From the NCBI GenBank assembly GCA_029844215.1, contig CM056733.1, forward strand, positions 40,928,642-40,992,641: a stretch of DNA of 64,000 bases, read 5' to 3'. The position numbers were made by a program, and so were the translations under genes. How positions within the stretch are numbered: position 1 is the first letter of the stretch; every line of letters starts with the position of its first letter. This document shows positions 19,917 to 31,776 of the stretch, in pieces. The notes under the pieces were generated by a model that worked only from the letters and a program-made list of their open reading frames with translations, did no database searches and was not told where the DNA came from. The stretch comes from Przewalskia tangutica (lineage: Eukaryota; Streptophyta; Magnoliopsida; Solanales; Solanaceae).

Positions 19917-21083
19917 TGTAACACCTTGTAAGCTCTATGAAGGATTCTCTACATCCTATGAATGATATAAATCACACAAAAATCAATATACGGAGAACAG
20001 ATTATGTTAAGATATTTGATTGAATATCTTATACGCGTAGAACCTATACTTCTTCTATATCGAAAATCTATTCATGTAGCAACACAATCAACTTTATTAA
20101 CCTTCTTTCTTAGTTACTACAGTATTCCAATAGTTCATTAATTACACATGCAGTCTCCCAATTTCATACGAACAGTCCCGACGATACCCAACAACTTTGT
20201 ATTCTCGTTAATCATCTTAGAATTAATAAGAGTCAGGTTCTGTAATTCTATAAACCCAAGAACAAGAATCGTTACCTCTGTCGGATGCCGTGACGAGAAT
20301 TATCGGAACACCTTTCGCTGAAATTGAACATCCGGTAAGCAGAAACAAGGTTCCGAGAATTAGTTTCCAGAACTCATGGGTTTTCTCGCTTGTTTTTGAA
20401 GTACCCAAGCTCGCTTCAAGGGTCCTAATTACTGAAATTAAAGTTCAGAACACCTTGAACTCACTCTCTCTTCTGGGTGTGTAGAGCTCCCAGAAATTTC
20501 CCCAATTCGGTCGAATATTTCCAGTGACTATCAATTGGGGAGGTTTACCTTAGATTGAAAGGTAACAATTTCCTCTCTATGGAAAATTCCTTTATGAATT
20601 CAAAGAAATGAAGGTTTATGAATGGAGGAGAAGATGAAGATTAAAGATCTGGAAGGCTCCCAGTTTGCCACTGATCGATGGTTTTAGCTTAGTCACCTTG
20701 ATGGTGGCTTATAATGCCCCAAGTAATATCTCACCATAGTTTGTCCCAAATATAACTAATTAATCCCACAATTAATTAATTATACACACAATTAAAATCT
20801 GGATATCAATTCACTTAAATTCTAATGACTTATAAAATATTCTTTTACTCAATGTCATAATTCTTATAATATGACACTAATACATAGCCTCCTTGGGGAT
20901 ATATAATTATTATTAATTCTCGTCTTCACACTTGATTAAATCCACATTTATTTCAAGATCACATCCTTTTATATACCGATCTCCTTATTAGTATACACAA
21001 GTACAACCTAAATTTCCCGGGGGTTCGGGTCCACTTGCCCAAGTCTATGCTCAAACCATTGTCTGGAAATATGAGGTGTTACA
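19917..21083 (-). mobile_element. Element B LTR (minus strand)
   Basis: Bounded by the inverted termini TGTAACACCT (19917-19926) and AGGTGTTACA (21074-21083). It is followed on the right by a pyrimidine-rich 'tcctctcccccttag', the reverse of a polypurine tract, and by 'aaacattcatcctcgac', which resembles the pre-LTR block of the other gypsy elements. It would be the 3' LTR of a minus-strand element. No coding sequence is recognisable. The left terminus overlaps the right end of LTR1 by seven bases (tgtaaca). Confidence 0.6.
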
Positions 21084-21547
21084 TCCTCTCCCCCTTAGAA
21101 ACATTCATCCTCGACTGTTGGGGGCTATCTAATCCTGTCACGTAATGAGAGAAGTGTAATTACCTATTCACGCAAACTTAAGTAATATAAACAACAAGAC
21201 AAGAGGTTAGGACTGATATCAAGTTAACAGGCTAAACTATGGACATTCTTAAGTTATTTCTTAGACACATTTATACTAGGACATCATAGCATCACAGGGT
21301 TAGGGAGGAGAACACCGAATCTTGAAAAACAACAAAACAAATCCCTTTACCTAACCTCTTTGGTTAACTAATTATAAATCAGGCTAACTTCTAGTATAGA
21401 TAGATGCATATGAAGACATGTAACATGAATCTACCTTTTTCAAGGTTTCGTTCTTGGTATAAAGATCAAATAAACAAGTACAAGAACATGATGGAGTATC
21501 ATGTTATATGGAGCATCACTACTGTCATAAATATGAGGTTCCCTAGC
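21084..21547 (-). other. Element B internal fragment or unassigned sequence left of element C
   Basis: It begins with a polypurine-tract-like stretch (minus strand, 21084-21098). The remainder is AT-rich with no recognisable domain on either strand. It is continuous with 48683-49028 once element C is removed. Confidence 0.5.
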
Positions 21548-21552
21548 TGCAA
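21548..21552. repeat. Target-site duplication of element C (left, tgcaa)
   Basis: Repeated at 48678-48682 after the CA end of the C 3' LTR. Confidence 0.92.
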
Positions 21553-22045
21553 TGTTACACCCCGTAGTTCCAGAGTATGTATACGAGGACGTACGTTCGA
21601 GAATACGACATTTAAATTGGAAAGGAAGAAAGATGTGATTTTTCGACGGAAAAGTTTCCGGATTTTGTGAAGGAAAAATGTTCGTTAAAGGGAATTGGAT
21701 TCCCAGATTTGGTATTCGGACTTTTTGGAATATTTAAGAATTATGGAATTTTATTTCCGGAATTGGTCACGTGGGGCCCACGGGAGGAAATTTACGGTTT
21801 TGTGGGGCCCACTTTATTTTCGGATTTTTTGGCTTTACGGATATTTTCGGAAGATGAAATATTTTGGACCAATAGGAGGGCGACACGTGTCACCCCGTGT
21901 GGCCATGTTGGCAATGGAGAAGCGAAGTGGGACGTTTTTTAGGTGGACAAGTGGCCCATTTTTGTGGTGGCCACTTGTCCCATTTTTGTGGTGAACAAAT
22001 GGTTGGCCAACTACCCACACACATGTACCCAATATTCATCATCCA
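21553..22045 (+). repeat. Element C 5' LTR, first piece
   Basis: Matches 45167-45667 of the C 3' LTR closely, then breaks exactly where element E begins; the LTR resumes at 39691. Confidence 0.92.
22041..22045. repeat. Target-site duplication of element E (left, atcca)
   Basis: Repeated at 39691-39695. The C 3' LTR has a single atcca at the same place, giving the empty site. Confidence 0.94.
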
Positions 22046-22307
22046 TGTCACGACCCGAACCCGGGCCCGTGACTGGTGCCTTACCCCGGACACCCTAGTG
22101 ATACAACATCAGAGTAATCAGCGGAACATAAGACGATAACATGAAATAACAAGAAGTATGAAACAATAGTCTGAGAAAACTTGCCTTACGGCATATATAT
22201 ATATAAATCAATTTAAAACCGAACAGTTACATCCCATTACAACTCGCCACAACGATTACTGCACTTCTAAGAATGATATGACAACAATGGCGGACAGGGC
22301 CCCGCCA
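22046..22307 (-). repeat. Element E 3' LTR, left piece
   Basis: Aligns with 36372-36640 of the E 5' LTR (shared 'acaacatcagagtaatcagc', 'gcatatatatatataaatc' and others) up to 'gccccgcca', where D begins. Confidence 0.85.
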
Positions 22308-25300
22308 TCACGACTGTTCGGCCCGTGATCGTGCCTTACCCGCACCCCAAAGAGTCATACATCGAGTAATCACGAACATAAAATAACCAAGATATGAAAC
22401 AGATAAATTGAGACACGATATACGAAGAAAGTTGCCTTCGCATATAGATATATACCACAACACTTGCAACATGAACAGATTAATCCTTTTTACAAACCCT
22501 CTTACAATTTCTGCCCACAACAGTACTACAGACCTCTACGAATGATATGACAACAACGACGGGACAGGGCCCCGTCATACCCCTGAATGTAAGCACCTAA
22601 AACAACAGGGGACTATACCACGAATAGCCTCCGGAGAAACGGAGCTTTCCCAAACGCTGAACTGTGACCCTAAGAGCGAGGATCAACGACTGGTGTACCT
22701 TTACCTGCGGCATGAACGCACTTCGGGCGAGGTCGATAACAAAAATGAGTATGTGAAATCAAAATAAATATCAGAAATGAAATCATAACAGTCATATAAA
22801 GCTGGAGACATGTATGATAACCAAACTACAGTTTACAACAAAGCGATATGTCAAGTCGTGGACTCACGCCTCAAGTCATCACTCAAGTATAACAATGGGT
22901 CTCGTGCCCACAACATCAATCATGCGTGGAATACCTTCCTCACCGCCAGCCTATGATATAAAAGCACCAAGGAACACATGAACACCAGTCCCACTCATCA
23001 TAATAAAATCAGACGGTAAGTGCGAAGGCATAGCCGACTACTAAAAACCCACGCACTAACCAAAGTCATGAATCGTATCATAAGATCTGTCTAGACCGTC
23101 ACATGATCAAAGCTGGCCACTTGCCCGCAGTATCAATGTACGCGTCTAACCCTGGAACTCCCGCAGCTCCGCATCGGCCAAACTCATAGGCCCGCATGAG
23201 GTATAACCCCGCATCGAGGGTAGCTACTCCCCGGCAGCGTCCTGGACTCGCCGTCCGCATGGCCACAAGGACCGCATGACCACAAGGGCCGCACACTAAC
23301 CTGGAACTCCCGCAGTTCCGCATAGGCCCTACAGACCCGCATAAGGTATTCTCGAATCATAGGTCCATCGACCCGCCTGAGTCTACCCCGCATCGGAGGG
23401 CAGCTTAACCTCCGGAATATGTCACGATGAGTGGCACAATACTATCATAACGACTGATAGTTAAGAAGCACAATCAAGGGAAAACCCCTTTACACAAACA
23501 TCACAAGATACTATCACACGTAGCATCCTAACATGATTACTTATCAAAGCAACGAGAAAGTATTACCAGGCTATCACAATTCAATACAATCAAGTTATTC
23601 ACACAAGGTACTTTCTACTTTAAGTTAACAAGTTCGGGAATTAATCCCCAAAGTACTTTATACAATAACTCTTTTTAAAAGGTACGTCAAAAGTCACACA
23701 ATACCCGTAGTATATAAAAATAGAGTGACTATCTTTTTAAGTAAACCAAAATACTTACCTTTGTAAAATCAAGTAACAACATTATTTTCCAAACGTCCAA
23801 GTTTGCCTAATTTCAAATGTTCACGTTTCTTATTTTAGAAAGGTTTCGTAGTTCATAGTCTTATTCATTTAAGAATATAATTCTCTTTTAAACAATCTGA
23901 GAAACATAAGTCTTATGTGAGTAGGATATTCTTGTTTATAACAATCTTATTACAGCAGCCATGATCTAGGAAATATCATTTTGTCTCATCTTAGCTTCTA
24001 TGCAGATGGAAGTTTCTACTGGTTTTAATAATACTTAATTATTCAAAACATTTCCTTTTATTAACGCTGATGGTTTGTCGATACACATCCCGATTTCCAA
24101 AATCAAGAAACATTCTTAAGCCGTTATACCTAACTTCCCATAAAGCTAGTATAACTCTTAAGTTTTCAAAAGAAACCAAGTATCACTCTTTTTTCAAAAC
24201 GATTTAGAAATCTTTTGAAATACTTCAAGTTCTTTATTATCACACATCAAGCCAGTTATAAACAAATCATTTACCTTTTAAAAACCACAAAGTATTTTCG
24301 GACCTACATAAAGTCGTTATAACCAACTTCCCATAAAGTCGTTATAACACTTTATGTTTCAAACCAATCAAATACATTTAACACATGACGTCTACCGCAC
24401 TACATAGTTCACACATATCATGCTAGAAGAGATAGGAAGAGGTTCACATACCGCGGCGAGTATCGACTAATAGCAAACGCTCAAGTACTCCCAACCGCCG
24501 CTACTCCTAAGCCAAGTAGATCGCGCCACACGTAGTACTTCAACCTATAAGGCCACAAGGCGCTTTATTAACATTTAGACCTCATCGCAGAACATTCTAG
24601 AAAATTGGCAAAGACCTCCCGCAACAGCGTAAATCGCCTCTTTATCGAGGCCGCTACCAAGCCAACCGTGGGTTACACATCTAACCCGAACGGTACAATT
24701 CTACTCCACGTAAAAGCTACACAAGTTCATCAGAGTAGTACCCTATGTAAATACAGCTCAAGATTCTTCTTTCAAAAGGTTTCTTATTATTCAGCTTAAG
24801 TCAAAAGACATTGCACGATAACAACGTTCAGTTCTAAATATAGTATACTTCAACTATATAGTCTAACAATCATGTAATTTCCAATTACAATAGAGGACAA
24901 GATATTTACCTCGATAAGCCCATAATTATCCAAGTTTAAATGTCGATCCCGAGCAAGGTTTAGCTCCTACTCCGTGCGCCCGACCGCCTCCAACAACCCT
25001 TAGAAGTTCTAACCAACTTCTACTTATTACTCCAACTAACTATGGAGATTTTCCTTGGTTTGGTTTTGGTGATGAAGGGAAGTATAATAGTATTTCGGTC
25101 TTTTCAGATAAGTATAACCCAGATACTACAAGGTATACTAAGGTAATTTGGGCATTATAACAATACTTTTGAGAGTATTTCTACCAAGAGGGGTATTATA
25201 CGAAAACAACTAGCAGTGGGTACCCTGGCTAGCACCCCAAGGAGTGGAGATAATTTCTACCTACCCCACTGTGGGGTACTCTCGCCAAGGGGAAGGGTGC

Positions 25301-25816
25301 TCTCGGCTAAGCCTCACAAAGTGGGGACGAAACACAACAAGGGAGGGGGAGAGTTTTAACACTTAGAGATTTGTGGAAAGGATGAAGAATTCATCAAAGG
25401 GAGAGGGGTATTTATAGGTCAAGTGAAGGCCAATCAATGGCCAAGATCTTGCCAAGTGCAAGGCAAGTGTAGGGCCAAGATTCAACCAAGTGTCCTTGAC
25501 CAACTAACACACAAAATATCCTACCAACTCCATGACAAAATAGGCCCACTTTCGGCCACCCTTGACCGCCCAAGGTGTTCCAATGAGAGGGTGACAAGTG
25601 TCGCTCTCTTGTTGGTCCAAAATGTTTCGTCTCTCGGAAAAATCCGCAAAAATTAAAAATGACATAGCGGAAATTCCCTACGAAAGTCGTGGAAAACGTT
25701 TCGTCGAAAAACGACTCTAATCGGGGGTTGTGCACAAAAATAAATCGGCCAAGCCAAATCTTCAAGTTCAAATTTTCTACGCACGCCCCACGCATACTCG
25801 AAAATACGGTATAACA
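22308..25816 (-). repeat. Element D 3' LTR
   Basis: About 3.5 kb. Minus-strand features are the TATA box (25409-25416), a donor-like site around 24450 (reads 'cataccg', one step from 'catacctcg'), an 'atgcggg'-type minisatellite (23150-23400) and the GACGGG/CCCGTC hairpin (22558-22576). Open frames at 23099-23393 are repeat artefacts. Confidence 0.87.
25409..25416 (-). promoter_or_regulatory. TATA box of D 3' LTR
   Basis: TATAAATA on the minus strand, in the same context as the TATA boxes of E (33244-33251, 39279-39286), D 5' LTR (31553-31560), G and C. Confidence 0.7.
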
Positions 25817-25830
25817 TTCTCCTCGCCTTA
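25817..25830 (-). promoter_or_regulatory. Polypurine tract of element D
   Basis: Pyrimidine-rich ttctcctcgcctta on the plus strand, adjoining the LTR terminus. Confidence 0.8.
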
Positions 25831-27080
25831 GAAACATTCGTCCCGAATGTTCCTTCTAAGTCTCAAAAACCAACGTGCGCCAGTATAGTCTTCACTACTA
25901 TACTTACGAAACAATCCTTGCCACACATGGCCACAAAAATACTACATCCAAGTCCACGAGGAAACACCTCTAACATCACAAACGCTCCCATCCAAGGGTC
26001 TAAAATATAATTCCTTCGCACTTTCTCCATACAATAGAAATGGTCACATCTCTGCTCGCAATACATGCTCGCTTCTCCCTTTACTCGTCGTGATACCACT
26101 TTTGTCACTTTGCCGCGAGGTTCTAGTGTCACTCCGGCGACCTAACAAATGGTACCTGGCTGCATGCGATCCCTGAGGCTGTCGTACATTCGAACTCTTA
26201 CCACATTTCTGATACTGCTTCAGTTTCCAAATCTCGGGGTTACTATCTCCAATTGGGTCATTATTAACTGGGAACACTCTGAATGGATCTCCGATACTTT
26301 TCTGCATATAGCAACACGAAAGACCGGACGTACTGCCTCCTAAGTCGGACGGCAAAAGCTAACATATAGGCAACCTGGCCTACTCTGCACCAGATCTGTA
26401 AGGCCCAAAGTAACTCGGGCTAAGTTCCCTCTGTTTTCCAAAACTCGTCACACCCAAACCGGGGTGGTATCTTCAAGAAGACCGACCGCCAACTGAACTC
26501 TAAGCGCCGCCGATTATCCGCACGATTTCTCCGAGCCGCGTAACCTCTTCTAGACAAGCTTTACCCTATCCACATCTGCTGGAACAAGCTGAACCAACTA
26601 TCTCGAATCTTGCCAACATCGAACCAATCGGCCAAGAACTTACACTTCCGCCCCTACAAGGCCTCATAAGGCGACATTCGAAAACTGAAATGGTAGCCTA
26701 AACACTCCCTCCACAGGAGACAACAATCCCCACAACTACCTCTGAAATACACACACTGGCCCGAGGGCGAATGCGATTCTGAGACTCACCTGAGTTCCTA
26801 ACCTTGCCTGGTAAAACCTCCAGAAAAAGAAGCAGCCGTAACCTGGGCTCCACTGTCTGTCTTAAGGTGTAGGTAGGCACCTCGTGCAGCCCTACAACCT
26901 TTCGGATTAATCAACACTGCCGAGTAAACGGTCTTTGCTAGAAGACAAGACGGCTGACCTCCTCGGCCCGACTACTGGTCAAACGCATCCACTAACTCGT
27001 ACGCTGGTTAACTAAACTTGGGCCTAACACCCTCGTGACCCTACCACCCGGCGGGACCACCACAAACTGACCCCACCACC
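25831..27080 (-). pseudogene. Element D integrase remnants and 3' internal region
   Basis: On the minus strand, pieces of integrase are readable in several frames: the RLHGVPT-type core near 26870-26930 and the EALYGRK / IVGPDL / VKLIQ region around 26560-26680. A primer-site-like motif lies at 26091-26108. Everything is frameshifted. RT and RNase H are absent. Confidence 0.65.
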
Positions 27081-27600
27081 AAACAGGCCGCGGGTTGACC
27101 CGCAACATGGCCTCAACCCGACCCGGAAATGCGCAAAACATTAGCTCCCCGATCCGGAACAATTTCTCAAATCACGTTACGAAAACCTAGCGGTCTTCTT
27201 AGCTCAACTACCCTCTTTCATTTCACACTACTCAGGGACTTATCCCACAAACATAGCTTACGTGCACTATGCACTCCGATAAGGGTCAACCATAAACAAT
27301 ACATCTTTTACTCGAGATGGCCTTACCTCTAAGGTCTCTACGTATAACACTCTAAGGCTCACACCTTCTCTATCCCCCAAAATCTTACTCGGTTAATCCA
27401 CCATGACTACTAATCACAACTAACCTACTGCTATCAGAACATAGCACTTAAGGTATACTCACCTTATCACGTACTAATCTCTAGAGGGTTAAGGATAAAC
27501 CTGTCTCTACTGCTCCACTCCCTTAAGTCGTTCTAATCAAACCTGCCCCGTAGGGCGCATAGCTAAGGAAGGTGACGGCTACCCATCGATCCTGAAGGCT
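27081..27600 (-). other. Non-coding spacer replacing protease-RT-RNase H in D
   Basis: About 500 bp without open frames. It is highly similar to 34925-35450 (E) and to 54440-54930 (G, opposite strand). Landmarks are 'ctcgagatggccttacctc' and 'aacctagcggtcttcttag'. It is absent from C, which has a short linker there. Confidence 0.8.
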
Positions 27601-28258
27601 AAGTCCTCTTACAAGGACACTCTTTCGACATCAGACCCTGACGGTCATAGGTACAACAAGTACCAACTAAAAGACGACATTCCCGGATGGCGTCACATCG
27701 CGAACCGGAAGATCTGGAGCTCTGACCAACTCCTGCATACCCCGAACGTCCTGAAATTCGTGGAGGACCTCGCTGCACTGGTGGATGTGCATAATCTAAT
27801 CCGCTGGTGAGGTGACTCGCCTCGAAAGTTACCAAAGGACCTTGCTGCTCGCCTCTTCGTCGCCCTTAACCCGTCGATCTCTACGCTCGCCGCGCATAAG
27901 CCCGCATACGTGCCATGCTCAAGCTTCAATCAAGAACTTACTTTTGCACAACCTTCTCGTTGATATTCATCAAGACTCGCGGTACATCGGTATACTCTCT
28001 GGTAGTCAAATCCATAGTTAGTAACAGGGTCGCCTCCTTGAAATCTATATTCTCTGTTCCCGGTCGTGGAACTGAAAGTCCAAATAACATGGCCGCAGTA
28101 GGAATCGCCGAGTGCTAAACTCTGGGCTAGTGGCGTCGCAAAACTCCCGAATAAAGCACCACGGTGATGATTGGGCGTGTGCCCACGTAACCTCTCAACT
28201 CAACTCGCAGCCTCCTGGCCGCCTTTGCCCTCCGGGCGGGTTGCCTCACGCGAGGCAT
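27601..28258 (-). pseudogene. gag: Element D gag, internally deleted
   Basis: The minus-strand ATG at 28258-28256 opens the conserved MP(R/L)R-type N-terminus preceded by 'ctttccctaccgtt'. The capsid core (EFYGS to FLP) is missing; the reading jumps to the C-terminal part (equivalent to YRVYR...EDYL and ARVILQ) and then to a SFGNFRGESPHQ tail. Frameshifts break every segment. E and G have the same deletion. Confidence 0.7.
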
Positions 28259-28444
28259 AACGGTAGGGAAAGAAATACGTTAGAGGGTCCAACTTACAAC
28301 ATGACTCTAAGGCACGATCTCAGAGTGAGAAGAATAGAAACCAACCCTAAATATCCTATAGCCTCACGATTATTGTGTGGTGCACAACACACCGATAATC
28401 AAGACTTCTTGGATACGATCGTAGACACTTTCCGAGGATTAATC

Positions 28445-28455
28445 GCTCGATACCA
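28445..28455 (-). promoter_or_regulatory. Element D primer-binding site
   Basis: Minus strand TGGTATCGAGC, one base short of the canonical TGGTATCAGAGC, four bases from the LTR end. Confidence 0.85.
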
Positions 28456-28459
28456 CTTT

Positions 28460-31400
28460 TGTCACGACTGCCCGGCCCGTGGATCGTGCCTTACCCGCAC
28501 CCCAGAGTCATACATCGAGTAATCGGAACATAAAATAACCAAGATATGAAACAAGATAAATTGAGACACGATATCTCAAGAAAGTTGCCTTTAGGCATAT
28601 ATATATATACAACAACTCTTTCAACATGAACAGATTAATCCTTTTACAAACCTCTTACAATTTCGCCACAACAAGATTACATGCACCTCTACGAATGATA
28701 TGACAACAACGACGGACAGGGCCCCGCCATACCCTGAATGTAAGCACCTAAAACAACAGGGACTATACTACGAATAGCCTCCGAGAAGCGGAGCTTTCCC
28801 AAACGCCGAATTGTGACCCTAAGAGCGAGGATCAACGATCGTGTACCTTTACCGCATTTAACGCAGCCGGCGAGGTCGAGATAACAAAAGAGTATGTGAA
28901 ATCGAAAATAAATCAGAAATGAAATCATAGCGATCATATAAAGCGGAGACATATGATAACCAAACTACGATTACAACAAAGCGACATGTTAAGTCGTGGA
29001 CTCACGCCTCAAGTCATCACTCAAGTATAACAATGGGTCTCGGGCCCACAACATCAATCATGCCCGTGGAATACCTTCCTCATCGCGGCAGCTATGATAT
29101 AAAAGCACCAAGGAACACATGAACACCAGGTCCCACTCAGATCATAATAAAACTGCACGGTAAGTACGAAGGAATAGTGACTACTAAAAACCCACGCACC
29201 AACGGTCATGAATCAGATCATAAGATCTGTCTAGACCGTCACATGATCAAAGCCGCCACTTGCCCGCAGATCAATGTACGCGTCTAACCTCGAACACCCG
29301 CTGCCCGCATAGGCCAAACTCATAGGCCCGCATGAGGTATAACCCCGCATCGAGGGTAGCTACTCCGGCAGCCGCCCCGACTCGCCGTCCGCACGGGCCA
29401 CAAGGACCGCATGACCACAAGCGGCCGCACACTAACTCGAACTCCCGCAGTTCGCATAGGCCCTGCTGCACCCGCATAAGGTATTCTCGAATCATAGTCC
29501 ATCGACCGCCGAAGTCTACCCCGCATCGGAGGGCAGCTTAACCTCCGGAATATGTCACGATGAGTGGCACAATACTATCATAACGATTGATAGTTAAGAA
29601 GCACAATCAAGGGAAAACCCCTTTACACAAACATCACAAGATACTATCACACGTAGATCCTAACATGATTACTTATCAAAGCAACGAGAAAGTATTACGT
29701 GCTATCACAATTCAATACAATCAAGTTATTCACACAAGGCACTTTCTACTTTAAGTTAACAAGTTCGAATTAATCCCAAAGTACTTTATACAATAACTCT
29801 TTTAAAAGGTACGTCAAAAGTCACACAATACCCGTAGTATATAAAAATAGTGACTATCTTTTAAGTAAACCAAAATACTTACCTTTGTAAAATCAAGTAA
29901 CAACATTATTTTCCAAACGCCCAAGTTTGCCTAATTTCAAATGTTCACGCTTTCTTATTTTAGAAAGGTTTCGTAGTTCATAGTCTTATTCATTTAAGAA
30001 TATAATTCTCTTTTAAACAACTGAGAAACATAAGTCTTATGTGAGTAGGATATTCTTGTTTATAACAATCTTATTACAAACCATGATCTAGGAAATATCA
30101 TTTTGTCTCATCTTAGCTTCTATGCAGATGGAAGTTTCTACCGGTTTTAATAATACTTAATTATTCAAAACATTTCCTTTTATTAACGCCGCAGTTGGTT
30201 TGTCGATACACATCCCGATTTCCAAAATCAAGAAACATTCTTAAGCCGTTATACCTAACTTCCCATAAAGCTAGTATAACTCTTAAGTTTTCAAAAGAAA
30301 CCAAGTATCACTCTTTTTTCAAAACGATTTAGAAATCTTTTGAAATACTTCAAGTTCTTTATTATCACACATCAAGCCGCTTATAAACAAATCATTTACC
30401 TTTTAAAACCACAAAGTATTTTCGGACCTACATAAAGCTGTTATAACCAACTTCCCATAAAGCCGTTATAACACTTTATGTTTCAAACCAATCAAATACA
30501 TTTAACACATGTACGTCTACCGTACTACATAGTTCACACATATCATGCTAGAAGAGATAGGAAGAGGTTCACATACCTCGCGACGAGTATCGACTAATAG
30601 CAAAACGCTCCAAGTACTTCCAACCGTCGGCTACTCCTTAAGCCAAGTAGATCGCGCCACACGTAGTACTTCAACCTATAAGGCCACAAGGCGCTTATTA
30701 ACATTTAGACCTCATCGCAGAACATTCTACCGAAAATTCGGCAGCACCTCCCCCCCCGCAACAGCGTAAATCTCCTCCTTTATCGAGGCCGGCTACCAAG
30801 CCAACCAGGGGGGGGGTTACACATCTAACCCGAACGGGTACAATTCTACTCCACAGAAAAGCTACACAAGTCTACTGTAATACAGTCCTATGTAAATACA
30901 GTTCAGTACTCTTCTTTCGAAAAGGTTTCTTATTATTCAGGCTTAAGTCAAAAGACATTGCCGATAACAACGTTCAGTTCTAAATATAGTATACTTCAAC
31001 TATATAGTCTAACAATCATGTAATTTCCAATTACAATAGAGGGACAAGATATTTACCTCGATAAGCCCATAATTATCCAAGTTTAAATGTCGATCCTGAG
31101 CAAGGTTTAGCTCCTACTCAGGTGCTCGACCCGCCCAAACAACCCTTAGAAGTTCTAACCAACTTCTACTTATTACTCCAACTAACTATGGAGATTTTCC
31201 TGTGGTTTTGGTAGTGATCAAGGAAGTATAATAGTATTTATGGGCTTTTCAGATAAGTATAACCTTAGGATACTACAAGGTATACGGCTAAGGTAATTTG
31301 GGAATTATAACAATACTTTTGAGAGTATTTCTACCAAGAGGGGTATTATACGAAAACAACTAGGCAGTGGTACCTTGGCTAGCACCCTGAGAGGGGTGTA

Positions 31401-31776
31401 TACCCTACTACCCCACTGTGGGGTACTCCGCCATGGGAAGGGTGCTCTCGGCTAAGCCTCACAAAGGGGTGGGGACGAAACACAACAAGGGAGGAGAGTT
31501 TTAACACTTAGACATTTGTGGAAAGGATGAAGAATTCATCAAAGGGAGAGGGTATTTATAGGTCAAGTGAAGGCCAATCAATGGCCAAGATCTTGCAAGT
31601 GCAAGTGTAGGGCCAAGATTCAACCAAGTGTCCTTGACCAACTAACACACAAAATATCCTACCAACTCCATGACAAAATAGGCTCACTTTCGGCCACCCT
31701 TGACCGCCCAAGGTGTTCCAATGAGAGGGTGACAAGTGTCGCTCTCTTGTTGGTCCAAAATGTTTCGTCGAAAAAC
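28460..31776 (-). repeat. Element D 5' LTR, right end truncated
   Basis: Aligns along its length with 22308-25700. The promoter-side terminus (TGTTATACCCC) is missing. Confidence 0.85.

Larger units (their letters stand above)
15646..19923 (-). mobile_element. LTR1, minus-strand gypsy LTR, right piece
   Basis: Continues the LTR from 2090-2250; together about 4.4 kb, the longest LTR in the window. Minus-strand landmarks are the degenerate GGCGGG hairpin block (15722-15738), the conserved 'gcgttcatgcccgcagg' block (15855-15871), a minisatellite zone (16027-16800), a donor-like GAG/GTATGTGAA near 18174, a second donor-like GAG/GTAATGG near 19044, a TATATATAA box near 19440-19450 and a TGTTACACCCC terminus at 19923. 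Long runs (17000-18100) consist of degenerate 'ccaagtacta...aacaacttcc' motifs. No matching second LTR or polypurine tract is present, so it is a solo or orphaned LTR. Confidence 0.7.
22308..31776 (-). mobile_element. Element D: minus-strand non-autonomous gypsy derivative nested in E
   Basis: 3' LTR 22308-25816, polypurine tract, internal region 25817-28444, primer site 28445-28455, truncated 5' LTR 28460-31776. The left terminus lacks its first two bases (starts tcacgac). At the right it ends at 'tttcgtcgaaaaacg', about 115 bp before the LTR terminus, after an internal loss of about 80 bp at a repeated 'tttcgtc'. Internal organisation is the same as in E and G. Confidence 0.83.

Noticed and set aside
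21667..21994. Frames of 91-99 codons repeated at 45260-45698
   Set aside because: Located in the U3 start of both C LTRs, rich in Trp/Phe/Gly from repetitive sequence; no domain.
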